Assembly (NCBI RefSeq): GCF_943914685.1
Contig: NZ_CALUCZ010000001.1
Span: forward strand, 1 to 64,000
Source: an uncultured Mobiluncus sp.
Lineage (GTDB): Bacteria > Actinomycetota > Actinomycetes > Actinomycetales > Actinomycetaceae
Direction: 5' to 3'
Length of the DNA stretch: 64,000 nt
Shown here: in pieces, positions 24,028-32,834 of the stretch
How positions within the stretch are numbered: the stretch's first letter is position 1
Layout of the letters: each line of letters begins with the position of its first letter
Translations under genes and position numbers: made by a program
Notes under the pieces: model-generated
What the model saw: only the letters and a program-made list of their open reading frames with translations
Databases searched by the model: none
What the model was told of the DNA's origin: nothing

Positions 24028-24507
24028 TCATTGGCTCATCTCAGCCATTTCTTGCCTAACGGCATCCATATCTGTATTCAACTTCTCAATATCGCGCGAG
24101 AACTCCCTCTGCATATAACCGACAGAATCAATAACCGAAGCAATCTCCTCGGGAGTTTCCCCGGTTATATCGGTCTTAGGTTCTAGCCGTGACATAGGCT
24201 TCCAGTACAGCAACTCGTGGCAAGCAGAAGCGCTATAGGCTTGATACTGCAAAGCCTCACATTCGGTCTTTAGCTCAGTAGCCTCCTCAACCAACTGCTT
24301 CAACTCCTTATCGGCAGCAACGAGCTTTTCATACGCCGCGTCATAGTCTTTCGGAGTAGCCTTCCCATAGTCCTTTTCCTTGTACAACCCAGCATCTTCC
24401 AAAGTTTTCAACGCCTTTTCCTCTTGAGACTGCTGAGCACAACCAGCCAGGCCAGCCACCAACAGCAAACCAGCAAACCCCGCAGCTGCAACCTTGTTAA
24501 TAATCAT
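24028..24507 (-). CDS. ICE lipoprotein
   Basis: A 159-residue lipoprotein: a hydrophobic signal peptide ending in LAGC (Cys23), then a hydrophilic, largely helical domain with two further cysteines. It heads the leftward transfer operon upstream of the surface protein. A structural or surface-exclusion role is possible, but I see no recognisable domain. The signal-peptide codons contain a weak 9-bp-spaced GCTGGC pattern (24442-24474). Confidence 0.75.
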   Translation of the reverse strand: MIINKVAAAGFAGLLLVAGLAGCAQQSQEEKALKTLEDAGLYKEKDYGKATPKDYDAAYEKLVAADKELKQLVEEATELKTECEALQYQAYSASACHELLYWKPMSRLEPKTDITGETPEEIASVIDSVGYMQREFSRDIEKLNTDMDAVRQEMAEMSQ

Positions 24508-24536
24508 GATTTTTCCTTCCGTTATTTCCCTTCCCT

Positions 24537-24595
24537 GGGTGCTAGATTCCTAACCAAACGAGGCCAAACGCCCCGTAATTGCGAATCTAGCACCC
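24537..24595. promoter_or_regulatory. 13-bp inverted repeat between rep and lipoprotein
   Basis: GGGTGCTAGATTC (24537-24549) and its perfect reverse complement (24583-24595) flank 33 nt. It lies in the leader of the leftward lipoprotein-transfer operon and just after the replication-type gene, so it could be an operator, an attenuator or part of an origin. No T-run follows on the minus strand within the repeat. Confidence 0.6.
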
Positions 24596-24693
24596 ACCCC
24601 GGAACCGAAATCTTTGACTTTCCCGCAATGCGAAATCCCGAACCGTCGATAAACGTTTTGGAAACGAGGCAAGCCAAAAACTTCGGCAACACA

Positions 24694-25764
24694 TCAAGGA
24701 ACACCAACTCTCACCTCTCGTACCCGACGCTTCACCCGCTCAGCATCAGCCTTGGCATACAAAGCCTCGGTAATCTCACCCAACTTGGCAGTAATAACAC
24801 TCGCCTCAGACTGATCCGGCATACACCCGAAATGGCCACACAAAAACGTAGACAAAACATTCTCCTGAGCAGTCAAATCAAGCTTTGACCGCCCTTCAAG
24901 AATCGCGGCAACCTCCGCCCGACCCCACTCATCACGCTTACGCTGCTTCTGCGCCACCACCGGAGCCACACTGCCCGGCACCGGAGCCGCCAACACATCA
25001 CGCAAACGATAAATCACCAACCCCGCACCGTTACGCACCTCAGAGGGAAAAGCATTAGCCGCTAAACGCTTCAGAATCTCACGCTCACTCCAACCCGCAC
25101 CCAACGCTTCATGCAGCAACCCCGACACCACCTGCGCCGCCGAATCCGGCAAAACCCCCATCATCACCGAGGGCAAACAAGCCCGAATCAACCCCCAATC
25201 CGGAGCCACCTCCCCCGCCCCCTCGGACGAAGAATTTTCCAACCCATCCACACCACCCAAACCACCCTGGTCACACATAACGTAAGGTTCAGTGGTTGGT
25301 ATGGATTTAATTGATGGTTCATTTAAAGGAACCCAGGTGCCACCCGTGTCCCCTGGGCTATCTTCGTCGAAGCCCAAGTGCCAATTTGACCCTTTGGAGG
25401 AATCGCAACGAAAAGTCCCGTTTTCGTCCAAGTTATCCACAGGCTCCGTTTCGCTAAGTGCCAAATTGGCCCTTTGGTTTATTCCCAACGAAAACTCAGC
25501 ACCAACGTTAAGGTGATAGATATTCGATTTCCTCCCCCCGGCAGTATTCCTATGCTCGATGCATAACAGCTCCGCACGCTTCAAAGACTCAATCGCCCGC
25601 TTCACACTACGGACCGAACAACGCGCCTTACGCGCAATCGTCTCCTGAGTCGGCCAGCAAAAACCTTCATCGTTGGCTTGATCGGCCAATGCCAGCAACA
25701 CCAGAGTTTCAGAAGGTGGCAGCTCATCCAGCCCCCATACCCATGTCATCGCCTGAATACTCAC
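24694..25764 (-). CDS. Helix-turn-helix replication-type protein
   Basis: A 356-residue protein with a winged-HTH N-terminus: MTWVWGLDELPPSETLVLLALADQAND...CWPTQETIARKARCSVRSVKRAIESLKRAELL. This is the pattern of RepA/DnaD-like HTH proteins (HTH_36) in actinobacterial plasmids and ICEs. The middle is low complexity and the C-terminal third is helical, with a basic end. It may start replication of the excised circle or load a helicase; it could also be purely regulatory. It is preceded by the excisionase gene, 12 bp away. Confidence 0.7.
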   Translation of the reverse strand: MSIQAMTWVWGLDELPPSETLVLLALADQANDEGFCWPTQETIARKARCSVRSVKRAIESLKRAELLCIEHRNTAGGRKSNIYHLNVGAEFSLGINQRANLALSETEPVDNLDENGTFRCDSSKGSNWHLGFDEDSPGDTGGTWVPLNEPSIKSIPTTEPYVMCDQGGLGGVDGLENSSSEGAGEVAPDWGLIRACLPSVMMGVLPDSAAQVVSGLLHEALGAGWSEREILKRLAANAFPSEVRNGAGLVIYRLRDVLAAPVPGSVAPVVAQKQRKRDEWGRAEVAAILEGRSKLDLTAQENVLSTFLCGHFGCMPDQSEASVITAKLGEITEALYAKADAERVKRRVREVRVGVP

Positions 25765-25776
25765 CGAGCCACCCCC

Positions 25777-26016
25777 CTAAAACAACTCCGGAGGAAACAC
25801 CGCATTGCCAGACTCGGTTTCAACATCATCGACCACTTCAGCATTAGTGGCCGGGATTACCGTCGTAATCCGCTGTAGCTCCTCTATTGGTATGAAATAG
25901 CGACCGCCCGGCGTAACGATATGTGCAAGCGCGCCGTCCTGAATCCAGCGCCGAACCGTTTGTGCTGACATTCCCAGCATTTTCGCAGCTCGCACGGTAC
26001 TTACCAGTTCGCCCAT
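25777..26016 (-). CDS. xis: Excisionase-type MerR-like HTH protein
   Basis: A 79-residue protein with LVSTVRAAKMLGMSAQTVRRWIQDGAL and GGRYFIPIEELQRI, the compact winged HTH of excisionases (HTH_17). It would bind near the attachment sites and steer the integrase to excision, and it may also regulate transcription. It has a GAGGTGAG ribosome site and diverges from the xre gene over a short AT-rich operator region (26017-26128). Confidence 0.82.
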   Translation of the reverse strand: MGELVSTVRAAKMLGMSAQTVRRWIQDGALAHIVTPGGRYFIPIEELQRITTVIPATNAEVVDDVETESGNAVFPPELF

Positions 26017-26128
26017 TACTCACCTCAATAAGTGTGGTGTATATTTACCCCCCTAATGTATGCTTCAAATAATGATTTGTCAAGCGTGTTTATTTGCATC
26101 GTATGGATTGATATGCAAGAATGGCAAC

Positions 26129-26464
26129 ATGAGAATCGCAGTAACTGCCCCCCCACTGGAACAGACAATAGACGAGCGCATAGGCGAGTTAGTTCGATTT
26201 TGGATGTACCGCCGCGACACTCGGCAACCCCAGCTTGCAAGTGTGTTAAATCTCACTCAGGCAAGTGTGTCACGCAAGATTTCAGGCAAAGTTCCTTGGA
26301 CCGCAACTGAGCTGGCAAAGACCGCCGCTATGCTGGACGTTCCACTCTCAGAACTCATGCCCGAAGACACCGTAGAAATAGCAAAGTCCCTGGAAGCGAA
26401 TGCTTCCAGGGACCGTGGAACAGTAGCGGGGGCCGGATTTGAACCGACGACCTCCGGGTTATGA
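26129..26464 (+). CDS. Xre-type regulator reading into attR
   Basis: A 111-residue HTH protein; the frame is open from 26060 but ATG 26129 starts the recognisable sequence. Residues 16-75 form a Cro/CI-like HTH (QPQLASVLNLTQASVSRKISGKVPWTATEL). The frame continues across the hairpin at 26386-26413 and the antisense of tRNA-fMet, giving the terminal GAGFEPTTSGL, and stops at TGA 26462, one base past the 40-bp repeat. In the circular form the frame would instead run to 394. It is probably the element's repressor. Confidence 0.75.
   Translation: MRIAVTAPPLEQTIDERIGELVRFWMYRRDTRQPQLASVLNLTQASVSRKISGKVPWTATELAKTAAMLDVPLSELMPEDTVEIAKSLEANASRDRGTVAGAGFEPTTSGL
26386..26413 (-). terminator. Hairpin downstream of tRNA-fMet at attR
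   Basis: A perfect 12-bp stem with GAAT loop (26386-26397 with 26402-26413), 11 bp past the tRNA 3' end on the minus strand, followed there by a weak T-rich run. It probably replaces the stranded terminator at 152-187. On the plus strand it lies within the xre frame. Confidence 0.65.
26422..26461. repeat. Right attachment site (attR), 40-bp repeat copy
   Basis: Identical to 196-235. It covers the tRNA-fMet 3' half from anticodon base 36 through discriminator base 73 plus 2 bp, so integration leaves the tRNA gene complete. Confidence 0.95.
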
Positions 26465-26497
26465 GCCCGGCGAGCTACCGAGCTGCTCCACCCCGCG
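26424..26497 (-). tRNA. Initiator tRNA-fMet (CAT)
   Basis: A 74-nt gene without encoded CCA. It starts CGCGGGG, has a D-arm, the anticodon stem with three G:C pairs next to the loop (typical of initiators), anticodon CAT and the GTTCAAATC T-loop. The C1:U72 mismatch marks it as an actinobacterial initiator. The ICE uses its 3' half as integration site. Confidence 0.96.
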
Positions 26498-26535
26498 TCA
26501 AGCGACCCGTACACTTTACCAGTTCTGAGGTTTTT

Positions 26536-26716
26536 CCTCAACTTGGAGGGCGTCACGGGTCGGGGTCACAAGCCCGTAGCGGCACTTTCCGGGTCCGCCG
26601 GCGGTTTCCCCTGACCTGGCACTGTCCACCTCAACTTGGCGGGCGTCACGGGTTGAGGTCACAAGCCCGTAGCGGCACTTCCCGGGTCCGCTGGCGGTTT
26701 TCCGCGGCCGGCGCTT
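26536..26716. repeat. Imperfect 93-bp tandem repeat
   Basis: Two copies begin with cctcaacttgg at 26536 and 26629. They share blocks such as ggcgtcacgggt, ggtcacaagcccgtagcggcact and gcggtttt. They lie in the 225-bp gene-free stretch between tRNA-fMet and UPF0182. No coding function is seen. Confidence 0.75.
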
Positions 26717-26722
26717 ACCGGG

Positions 26723-29700
26723 TCAGCTAGCGGATTTCCGGGGTTGCGGACGGGCGCTGGCTGCCGCGGTGGATTTCGCCTTGGGACTAGCCGCGGAGGC
26801 TTTCGCCTTGGGGCTTGCCGCCGGGGTCGCTGCGCCGCTGGGCTGGGTAGTCGTTGGGACGCTCGGCTGGGAGGTGGGCGTGTCGCCTGGATTCGCCGGC
26901 TGGGTCACGTCAGGAGCCTCCGGCAGCCCGCCGCCGAAAGTCAAAGCCTGTTGCAGCTGTTGCTTCAGCTCGGTTTGCGCCTTGCCGTAGGCTTCCCAAT
27001 CGCCCGCTTTCATGGCCGCGTCCGCGTCGTCCATCGCCTTGCGTGCGCCCTGCAGAGCCGCCTGGAGCTGCTGCTCGGGCGTCAAACTCGGTTCGGCAGG
27101 GTTCTCGCCATTACCCTCAGCGCCGGCTGCCGGCACTTCATTTTCGGAAGTCTGCACCCCGGCGTCTCCACCAAAGAGCTGATCGAGGGAGGCCTGCAGA
27201 GTCGGCGCGAATCCAATCTTGTCACCGAACGATGTCAACACGAAACGCAGTAGCGGATACGTGGTACCGGATTGGGCCTGGACATAGACCGGCTGCACAT
27301 AGAGCAGGCCGCCGCCGACCGGCAAAGTCAGCAGGTTGCCGCGAACGACCTGGGTTGATTGCTGGGACAGCAGGTTCAAGGTTTGCGAAACCGTATCGGT
27401 GGTCTTGAACTTATTGGACACTTGGCCCGGACCGGGAACCGCCAGGTCCGAAGGCAGGGACAGTAGCCGCAGCTTGCCGTACCCGTCACGCACCTTGCCG
27501 GGCTCTGACCCCGTTTCCGAGTCCACCGTCAAATACCCGGTCAACACGTTTCGGTCTGACTGCCCGTAGGGAATGTAAGTCGAGTACAGCGAGAACTCGG
27601 TGGATTCCTGACCGGGAGCTTTCATGGTCAAGTAGTAGGGAGGCTGCAACGCCGACAGGACGGTTTGCGAACCCTCGTGCGTCGGGTCGTCAGGCAGTTT
27701 CCAGAAGTCCGAACCGGAATAGAACGAACGCGGATCGGTCGTGTGGTAGCGCGCGATGAGGTTTCGCTGCACCTTGAACAGGTCCTCGGGATACTTGAAG
27801 TGCGCCATCAAATCGCCAGAAACCGAGCTCAGCGGCTCAATCTGGCCGGGGAACACTTTGCCCCAAGCGTTGACGATGGGGTCTTTCGCGTCCCACTGGT
27901 ACAGGTGGACCGAACCGTCATAGGCGTCAACCACGGCTTTCACAGAGTTGCGCATATAGTTCACGCTATTCATGACTTGGTAGCCGGAGCCGATGTTGCG
28001 TGAATCGGAGATGGAGGCGTTCAAATCCATGTGGTTTGAATACGGATAAGAGTTCGAGGTCGTGTAACCGTCAACAATCCACACCACCCGTTTCGGGGTT
28101 TTCGGGTCGCCGTCCATATCCACGACCGCGGGATATGCCCGCGAATCCAGGGTCAGGTACGGGGCGACTTTCGCCACGCGCTGTTCGGGGGAACGGTAGA
28201 ACAGGATTTGTGAGGAGCTATTGACCTGTTGAGAGAAGAAAATCTCGGAGGAACGGAACTTGAGGGCATACATGAGCCTCTCCCACAAGTTGCCCACACT
28301 CGGACCGCCTTTACCAGTGAAAGTGTTGTTAACGCCCTTGTCCTGAGTGACATCGGAGGGGTAATCAAACTCCCGTTTCGGCGCACCCTTTGGCGCCCCC
28401 ACGATGGAATAATCCGGTGAGAACTGGCCGAAGTAAATCCGCGGCTCATATTCGCCCAGCTCACCTTGGGAGGGAATACCTTTTTCCCAAAAGGCCGGGG
28501 AGCCGTCCCCCTCGACTTTGGAACCGTAAGCAGTGACGACCCCGAAGCCGTGGGTGAACACAGTGTGCTGGTTGACCCAGGACTTTTGGGAATCACCCAA
28601 CTGGTTCGTATCGAGCTCGCGCACCGCAATCACGGTGTCTTGGGCCTTGCCGTCAATGACGTAGCGATCCACCGCCAGGTTGGAGGCGAATCGGTAGTAC
28701 TGCCGGTTTTGTTCCATCTGGCCAAAAGTGCGGGACACGACCGATGGATCCAGCAGACGTATCGAGGCGGTAGACTCGCTATCCGACCGGAGCTGGCCGG
28801 CAGTAGCCTCCGTGGTCGCTTTGTAGGTTTCTTCCTTGACGTCAGCGATTCCGAAGGCGTCTCGAGTCGCTTTGATGTTGTGAGCGATGTAGGGCGCTTC
28901 GAGTTCCTGGGCGGACGGATCGACTTGGAACCGCTGCACCAGCCACGGGTAAAGCCCGCCCACCAGCAGAGAGGACAGCACCATGACGCCGACCCCGGTA
29001 GCGGGAATGACCCAAGACTTCCGAAATGCCCCGATGATGAACAACACGGCGATGACCAGGGAAATCCCCACCAAAATGTTCTTGGCCGGCAGGACAGCAT
29101 GAATATCGGTGTAGGACGCCCCCGAAAACTTATCGTGCACTCCCAGCAGCAGCACGAACCGATCCAGGTAGTAGCGCAGGCCGATGATAGCAGCCAAGAT
29201 TGCCAGCAAAACCGAGATGTGAATCCGGGTGCGGTTGGGAATCTCAGCAATCTTGGTGGACAGGTTGCCCTGCAGGTAATAGCGAGCCAACGTAAACAGC
29301 CCAGCGGTCACCACCACGTAGAACAGCAGGGTGGTCAGCTCGGAAAACACCGGCAGCGAGAACACAAAGAATGACGAATCCTTGGCGAAAATGGGATCCT
29401 TGACCCCGAAGTCATTCCGGTGGAACCACGCCGCGAACAGCTCCCACTGCGAAATCAACGGGGTGGCCACCATCAGGCCCACCACCAGCGGTAATACCAC
29501 AATCAGGAACTTGCGCCACGGCTGCAACGTATCGTGCAGGGCTGCCACTGCGGGACGCTCGGAGCGGCGGGTGGCGCGCCGGAATTCTTCTTCCAAGTCG
29601 GCGGTGTCAAAGACCGTGTCGAACTCGGCGTCTAGGTCAATAATCTTTTCCGAATCGGAGGGCTTGTCGGCGCCCTTACTGTCCGCCGACTTTTCCCCAG

Positions 29701-30226
29701 GATAGAGCGTTTCGTCACTTGGCTGGTCGGGTTTTTCCTGTTTAGCGGCGTCCGAGGCAGTTTTTTCGCCCTCACGCTGAAGCTTGCGTTTCGCCGCGTC
29801 CATCTTGCGTTCCGCATCGCGGCGTTTCTTGGCTTTGCCCCGCTGCGAGGCATCGGGACTCGTCTGCCCCGCAATCATCAAGTTCACCCACGTCACCACG
29901 GCCGCCAGCAGCATCGCCACAACCACCAGGCCAATGCGCCAACCCCAGGCAGTCAACACCACGGAAATCCGTCCCAGCTGCTGATACCAAGCCAGCTCCG
30001 CCCAAACTTTGGACATGACACCCACCACGGCGATAAGCACCACGATGATTGTGATGACTATCCCCAAAGTCTTGGTTCCGCCCTGGGGGCCGGGATTTGC
30101 CCCACCAGCGGCGGGACGCGGCATACGGGGCGGCTGCATTCCGCCCGGACCGCGCGAGGCACCCCCCGGAGGACCGGCGAAAATATTGCCAAAGAACGAA
30201 CCGTTGGAGGGATGCCCTGTACTCAC
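26723..30226 (-). CDS. UPF0182 family large membrane protein
   Basis: A 1167-residue protein of the UPF0182/COG1615 family, universal in actinobacteria (Rv3193c in M. tuberculosis). About seven hydrophobic segments lie in the first 420 residues, with a long charged cytoplasmic insert, followed by a large extracytoplasmic domain and a Pro/Ala/Lys-rich tail. GTG start at 30226 behind a GAGGTG site. Molecular function is unknown. Its long C-terminal Ala-Lys-Ser region is typical for the family. Confidence 0.95.
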   Translation of the reverse strand: MSTGHPSNGSFFGNIFAGPPGGASRGPGGMQPPRMPRPAAGGANPGPQGGTKTLGIVITIIVVLIAVVGVMSKVWAELAWYQQLGRISVVLTAWGWRIGLVVVAMLLAAVVTWVNLMIAGQTSPDASQRGKAKKRRDAERKMDAAKRKLQREGEKTASDAAKQEKPDQPSDETLYPGEKSADSKGADKPSDSEKIIDLDAEFDTVFDTADLEEEFRRATRRSERPAVAALHDTLQPWRKFLIVVLPLVVGLMVATPLISQWELFAAWFHRNDFGVKDPIFAKDSSFFVFSLPVFSELTTLLFYVVVTAGLFTLARYYLQGNLSTKIAEIPNRTRIHISVLLAILAAIIGLRYYLDRFVLLLGVHDKFSGASYTDIHAVLPAKNILVGISLVIAVLFIIGAFRKSWVIPATGVGVMVLSSLLVGGLYPWLVQRFQVDPSAQELEAPYIAHNIKATRDAFGIADVKEETYKATTEATAGQLRSDSESTASIRLLDPSVVSRTFGQMEQNRQYYRFASNLAVDRYVIDGKAQDTVIAVRELDTNQLGDSQKSWVNQHTVFTHGFGVVTAYGSKVEGDGSPAFWEKGIPSQGELGEYEPRIYFGQFSPDYSIVGAPKGAPKREFDYPSDVTQDKGVNNTFTGKGGPSVGNLWERLMYALKFRSSEIFFSQQVNSSSQILFYRSPEQRVAKVAPYLTLDSRAYPAVVDMDGDPKTPKRVVWIVDGYTTSNSYPYSNHMDLNASISDSRNIGSGYQVMNSVNYMRNSVKAVVDAYDGSVHLYQWDAKDPIVNAWGKVFPGQIEPLSSVSGDLMAHFKYPEDLFKVQRNLIARYHTTDPRSFYSGSDFWKLPDDPTHEGSQTVLSALQPPYYLTMKAPGQESTEFSLYSTYIPYGQSDRNVLTGYLTVDSETGSEPGKVRDGYGKLRLLSLPSDLAVPGPGQVSNKFKTTDTVSQTLNLLSQQSTQVVRGNLLTLPVGGGLLYVQPVYVQAQSGTTYPLLRFVLTSFGDKIGFAPTLQASLDQLFGGDAGVQTSENEVPAAGAEGNGENPAEPSLTPEQQLQAALQGARKAMDDADAAMKAGDWEAYGKAQTELKQQLQQALTFGGGLPEAPDVTQPANPGDTPTSQPSVPTTTQPSGAATPAASPKAKASAASPKAKSTAAASARPQPRKSAS

Positions 30227-30374
30227 TTAACACCTCAAGTCTCGAATTTGTACTCAGGTGCCATCTTTCCACAAAACCCCGGTGTTCTTCCATTCGGGAA
30301 ATTTTTTCGTCTCCACTCCCCGCTCGCCTAGTCGGTTCCCCGAAGTTTCAACTTTCGATGGGATAATGGAAATC

Positions 30375-31073
30375 ATGAGCGAACCGAGCAACCCTTTGAC
30401 GAATTTTCCCGCCGGGACCGTAATGGGCATGTCCTTTACCCCCGATGGGGACGCCCACCCGAACCCTGCCGGGGACGAACCTGCGCCCTCGGAGTCTGAA
30501 CAAGTCCCCGTCCCGGCTGAGATTCCCGCGATTGTGCGGGTGGTGTGGGAGATTGACGCCCACGCCGAGCCGCTGCCCCAGCTGCAAACCGGTCAACTTT
30601 TTACTTTGCACAAGACCGGGGAGGCCGCCGAAATGTTGACGGGACGTGCCCCTGATGAGCTGGTCGCCGAGATGCACCGCACCGCCGAATCCTACCCGGA
30701 GTCGTTGACGGCGCTGCCTTTCCAGCTGCCCGATGATGGTTTGGATTTCTTAGCCCAGTTGGGACGCGTGGTGTGGAGCGATGAAATCGAGGGCGTGGCG
30801 GTGCTCTATGAAACGGACGCCATGCTGACCGCCGCGGACATGGCTGAGGCCCCCGCTGACCCCCAGGAACGTAAGGCTTTCCTGGAGAAAAAGACTGCCG
30901 GTCAGGAACGGTCCCGTTTCGTCGTGGCCGCTACCCGCACCGAAGCCTGGTCGATTGTTCACCCGCACTTCGACACCGACCCGGAGCACATTGAACAGGG
31001 TCCGGCCTTGGTCGCGGATTTGTTGCAACTCATCACCAACGGCATGAACGGTGAACCGACCCCTGCCTCTTGA
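30375..31073 (+). CDS. PPA1309-like protein
   Basis: A 232-residue soluble protein. The pattern (VVWEIDAHAEPLPQLQTGQLFTL..., DDGLDFLAQLGRVVWSDEIEGVAVLYE, RFVVAATRTEAWSIVHPHF) and its place beside UPF0182 fit the actinobacterial PPA1309 family of unknown function. A GATAAT -10 box (30362-30367) ends 7 bp before the ATG, so the message is probably leaderless. It diverges from UPF0182. Confidence 0.75.
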   Translation: MSEPSNPLTNFPAGTVMGMSFTPDGDAHPNPAGDEPAPSESEQVPVPAEIPAIVRVVWEIDAHAEPLPQLQTGQLFTLHKTGEAAEMLTGRAPDELVAEMHRTAESYPESLTALPFQLPDDGLDFLAQLGRVVWSDEIEGVAVLYETDAMLTAADMAEAPADPQERKAFLEKKTAGQERSRFVVAATRTEAWSIVHPHFDTDPEHIEQGPALVADLLQLITNGMNGEPTPAS

Positions 31074-31100
31074 CCTGCACTAACGCCAATCAAACCCGGT

Positions 31101-32660
31101 CTAGTGCCTGCTGGAACGCCGCAAGGTGGCACTGCGGCGCGGCCAAAACGGTGCCAGAAAACGGGACGCCTCGCGTTCCTGGGAGGCTCCGTCACGGCGG
31201 GCTTTGGCAAAAGACACGATGAGCCGGCTGCGCGCCCGCGTCACCCCGACGTAGCACAAGCGGCGTTCTTCCTCGATGGCCGCGGCGGTTTTGGCCAGGC
31301 TAATAGGCAGCCACCCTTCGCTGGCTCCCGCCAAAAACACGACTTCCCACTCGAGCCCCTTTGCCGAGTGCAGAGAGGCTAACGTCACGCCGCCGGGCTC
31401 GTCGTCCTCCGTGCCTGTCCCGCCCTCCGCGGTTGCTCCCGCGAGGTTCGTGACCCGGTCCTTGATGACGAAAGGAATTCGTTTCGCCCCCAAAGCCACC
31501 CCGAACAGCGCGGCTTGGGCGTTGGTGCGGAACAGCACCGCAATCTGGCAGGGTTTCAGGCCCTCCGTCAGCAGGGCTTGAATGCGGCGGGCGATTTCCT
31601 TGGCCTCGGTTTCGTCGTCCGGCGCCGCGAACCAAGACACCGCCGGGCCGGTTTCGCGTTGAGACACCAGCCGGACGGTACCACCCAGGGGCTTGCCGTC
31701 CGCCCCTTTGGCCTGGGCCAACACCTGATTCGCCAAGTCCACGATCTGAGGGGTGGAGCGATAGTCCCGAATCAGTTCCACGACTTTCGCTTCGGGGTAG
31801 GTTTGGGTGAACTCGGTCAAGTATTCCGGGGTGGCGCCGGCAAAAGAGTAGATGGTTTGCGCCGCGTCCCCCACTACCGCCAGGTCGCGGCGGCGGCCCA
31901 GCCAGCTCATCAACAGGTAGTTTTGCAACGGCGAAACGTCCTGATATTCGTCCACCACGAAGTAGCGGTAATGGTTGCGAATCGCCCGCGCCACGTCCTC
32001 ACGCTCGTCCATCATGCCCGCGCACAGCAGCAAAATATCTTCAAAATCCAACTGTCCGGCCTCTATTTTCACGTCCTCATAGGCGTCCAGCAGCTGCGCA
32101 ACCCGCTCGGTACTCACATCGGCTACGGCTTCGCGTCCTGCCGCCCGTGCCGCCGCGGCGTAATGCGGTGGGTCCACCAGCGAGACTTTTGCCCACTCGA
32201 TTTCCCCGGCCAACGCCCGCACCTGCACTTTTCCGAGGTCCATTCCCAGGCGTGTCCCCGCCGCCGTCACCAGGGTCGCTTTCAGCCCGGTCAGGTTCGG
32301 CATAGTTCCGCCCATAACCTGCGGCCAAAAGTACCTGACCTGCGCCAGCGCCGCGGAGTGGAAAGTACGCGCCTCAACCTGTCCCGCCCCTAAGCTCTCC
32401 AGCCGGGTTTTCATCTCTGCCGCGGCTTTTTGGGTAAACGTCAAGGCCAACACGTTTTCCGGATTGACCTGTCCGCTGCGCACGCCGTAGGCGATGCGAT
32501 AGGTAATCGCCCGGGTTTTCCCGGTACCCGCCCCCGCCAGCACACACAGCGCCCCGTGCTGGTGCTGGGCCACCTCGCGCTGCTGTTCGTCCAGTTCATC
32601 GAGCAGTTGCGCGGCGCTCAGTTCCGCGCCGGGCGACGCGACGTAGCGTTTGGCGTTCAC
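31101..32660 (-). CDS. UvrD/PcrA-type helicase, UvrD2-like
   Basis: A 519-residue superfamily 1A helicase: Walker A GAGTGKT (43-49), the DExx box VVDEYQDVSPLQ, motif VYSFAGA-like IYSFAGATPEY, RDYRSTPQIV, VTLASLHSAKGLEWEVVFLAG and VGVTRARSRL. Start set at GTG 32660 behind a GAGGTA site. Mycobacterial UvrD2 is about 700 residues with a C-terminal HRDC domain; this one ends just after motif VI, so HRDC is absent. Role: ATP-dependent unwinding in repair. Confidence 0.9.
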   Translation of the reverse strand: MNAKRYVASPGAELSAAQLLDELDEQQREVAQHQHGALCVLAGAGTGKTRAITYRIAYGVRSGQVNPENVLALTFTQKAAAEMKTRLESLGAGQVEARTFHSAALAQVRYFWPQVMGGTMPNLTGLKATLVTAAGTRLGMDLGKVQVRALAGEIEWAKVSLVDPPHYAAAARAAGREAVADVSTERVAQLLDAYEDVKIEAGQLDFEDILLLCAGMMDEREDVARAIRNHYRYFVVDEYQDVSPLQNYLLMSWLGRRRDLAVVGDAAQTIYSFAGATPEYLTEFTQTYPEAKVVELIRDYRSTPQIVDLANQVLAQAKGADGKPLGGTVRLVSQRETGPAVSWFAAPDDETEAKEIARRIQALLTEGLKPCQIAVLFRTNAQAALFGVALGAKRIPFVIKDRVTNLAGATAEGGTGTEDDEPGGVTLASLHSAKGLEWEVVFLAGASEGWLPISLAKTAAAIEEERRLCYVGVTRARSRLIVSFAKARRDGASQEREASRFLAPFWPRRSATLRRSSRH

Positions 32661-32834
32661 GGTTACCTCCCCTCGATTCCGCGTTTCATTGCTCCCCCAA
32701 GTTTCCCACGCCGGGCGACACGGCACGAAACCGGGGTCCTGTCCAGCGCGGATACGAAGTTATCCACAAGCGCCAGATTGCCATTTGAGTTTATTATATA
32801 TCTTTTGAGATGCTTTGAATAGAGGTGAGAGATT

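Larger units (their letters stand above)
196..26461. mobile_element. Integrative and conjugative element in tRNA-fMet
   Basis: Seen: a perfect 40-bp direct repeat at 196-235 and 26422-26461; the right copy is the 3' part of an intact initiator tRNA gene, so the element is 26,226 bp counted from repeat to repeat. A tyrosine integrase starts 104 bp inside the left end and an excisionase and Xre regulator lie by the right end. In between are mobilisation genes (MobC, MOBP relaxase, PcfB), VirD4, VirB4, VirB6-like, PrgI and Maff2 genes, partition and replication genes, and toxin cargo. Known: this set matches Gram-positive MOBP/PcfB-type conjugative systems. Inference: the element is probably intact, since every core gene is open, but transfer cannot be judged from sequence alone. 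Confidence 0.93.

Noticed and set aside
23463..24059. Arg/Leu-rich 198-codon frame opposite the surface protein
   Set aside because: It is a shadow of the PAEPV repeats, with unnatural composition.
24442..24474. A seventh 9-bp array in the lipoprotein gene
   Set aside because: Only three of four units fit, and signal-peptide Ala/Gly codons explain them; kept as a note only.
26414..26461. GAGFEPTTSGL as a true protein motif at the end of the Xre regulator
   Set aside because: It is the antisense translation of tRNA-fMet and occurs wherever a frame runs into such an att site; it is not a domain.
28466..29374. 302-codon frame within UPF0182
   Set aside because: Antisense shadow of a large conserved gene, Gln/His/Arg-rich without domains.
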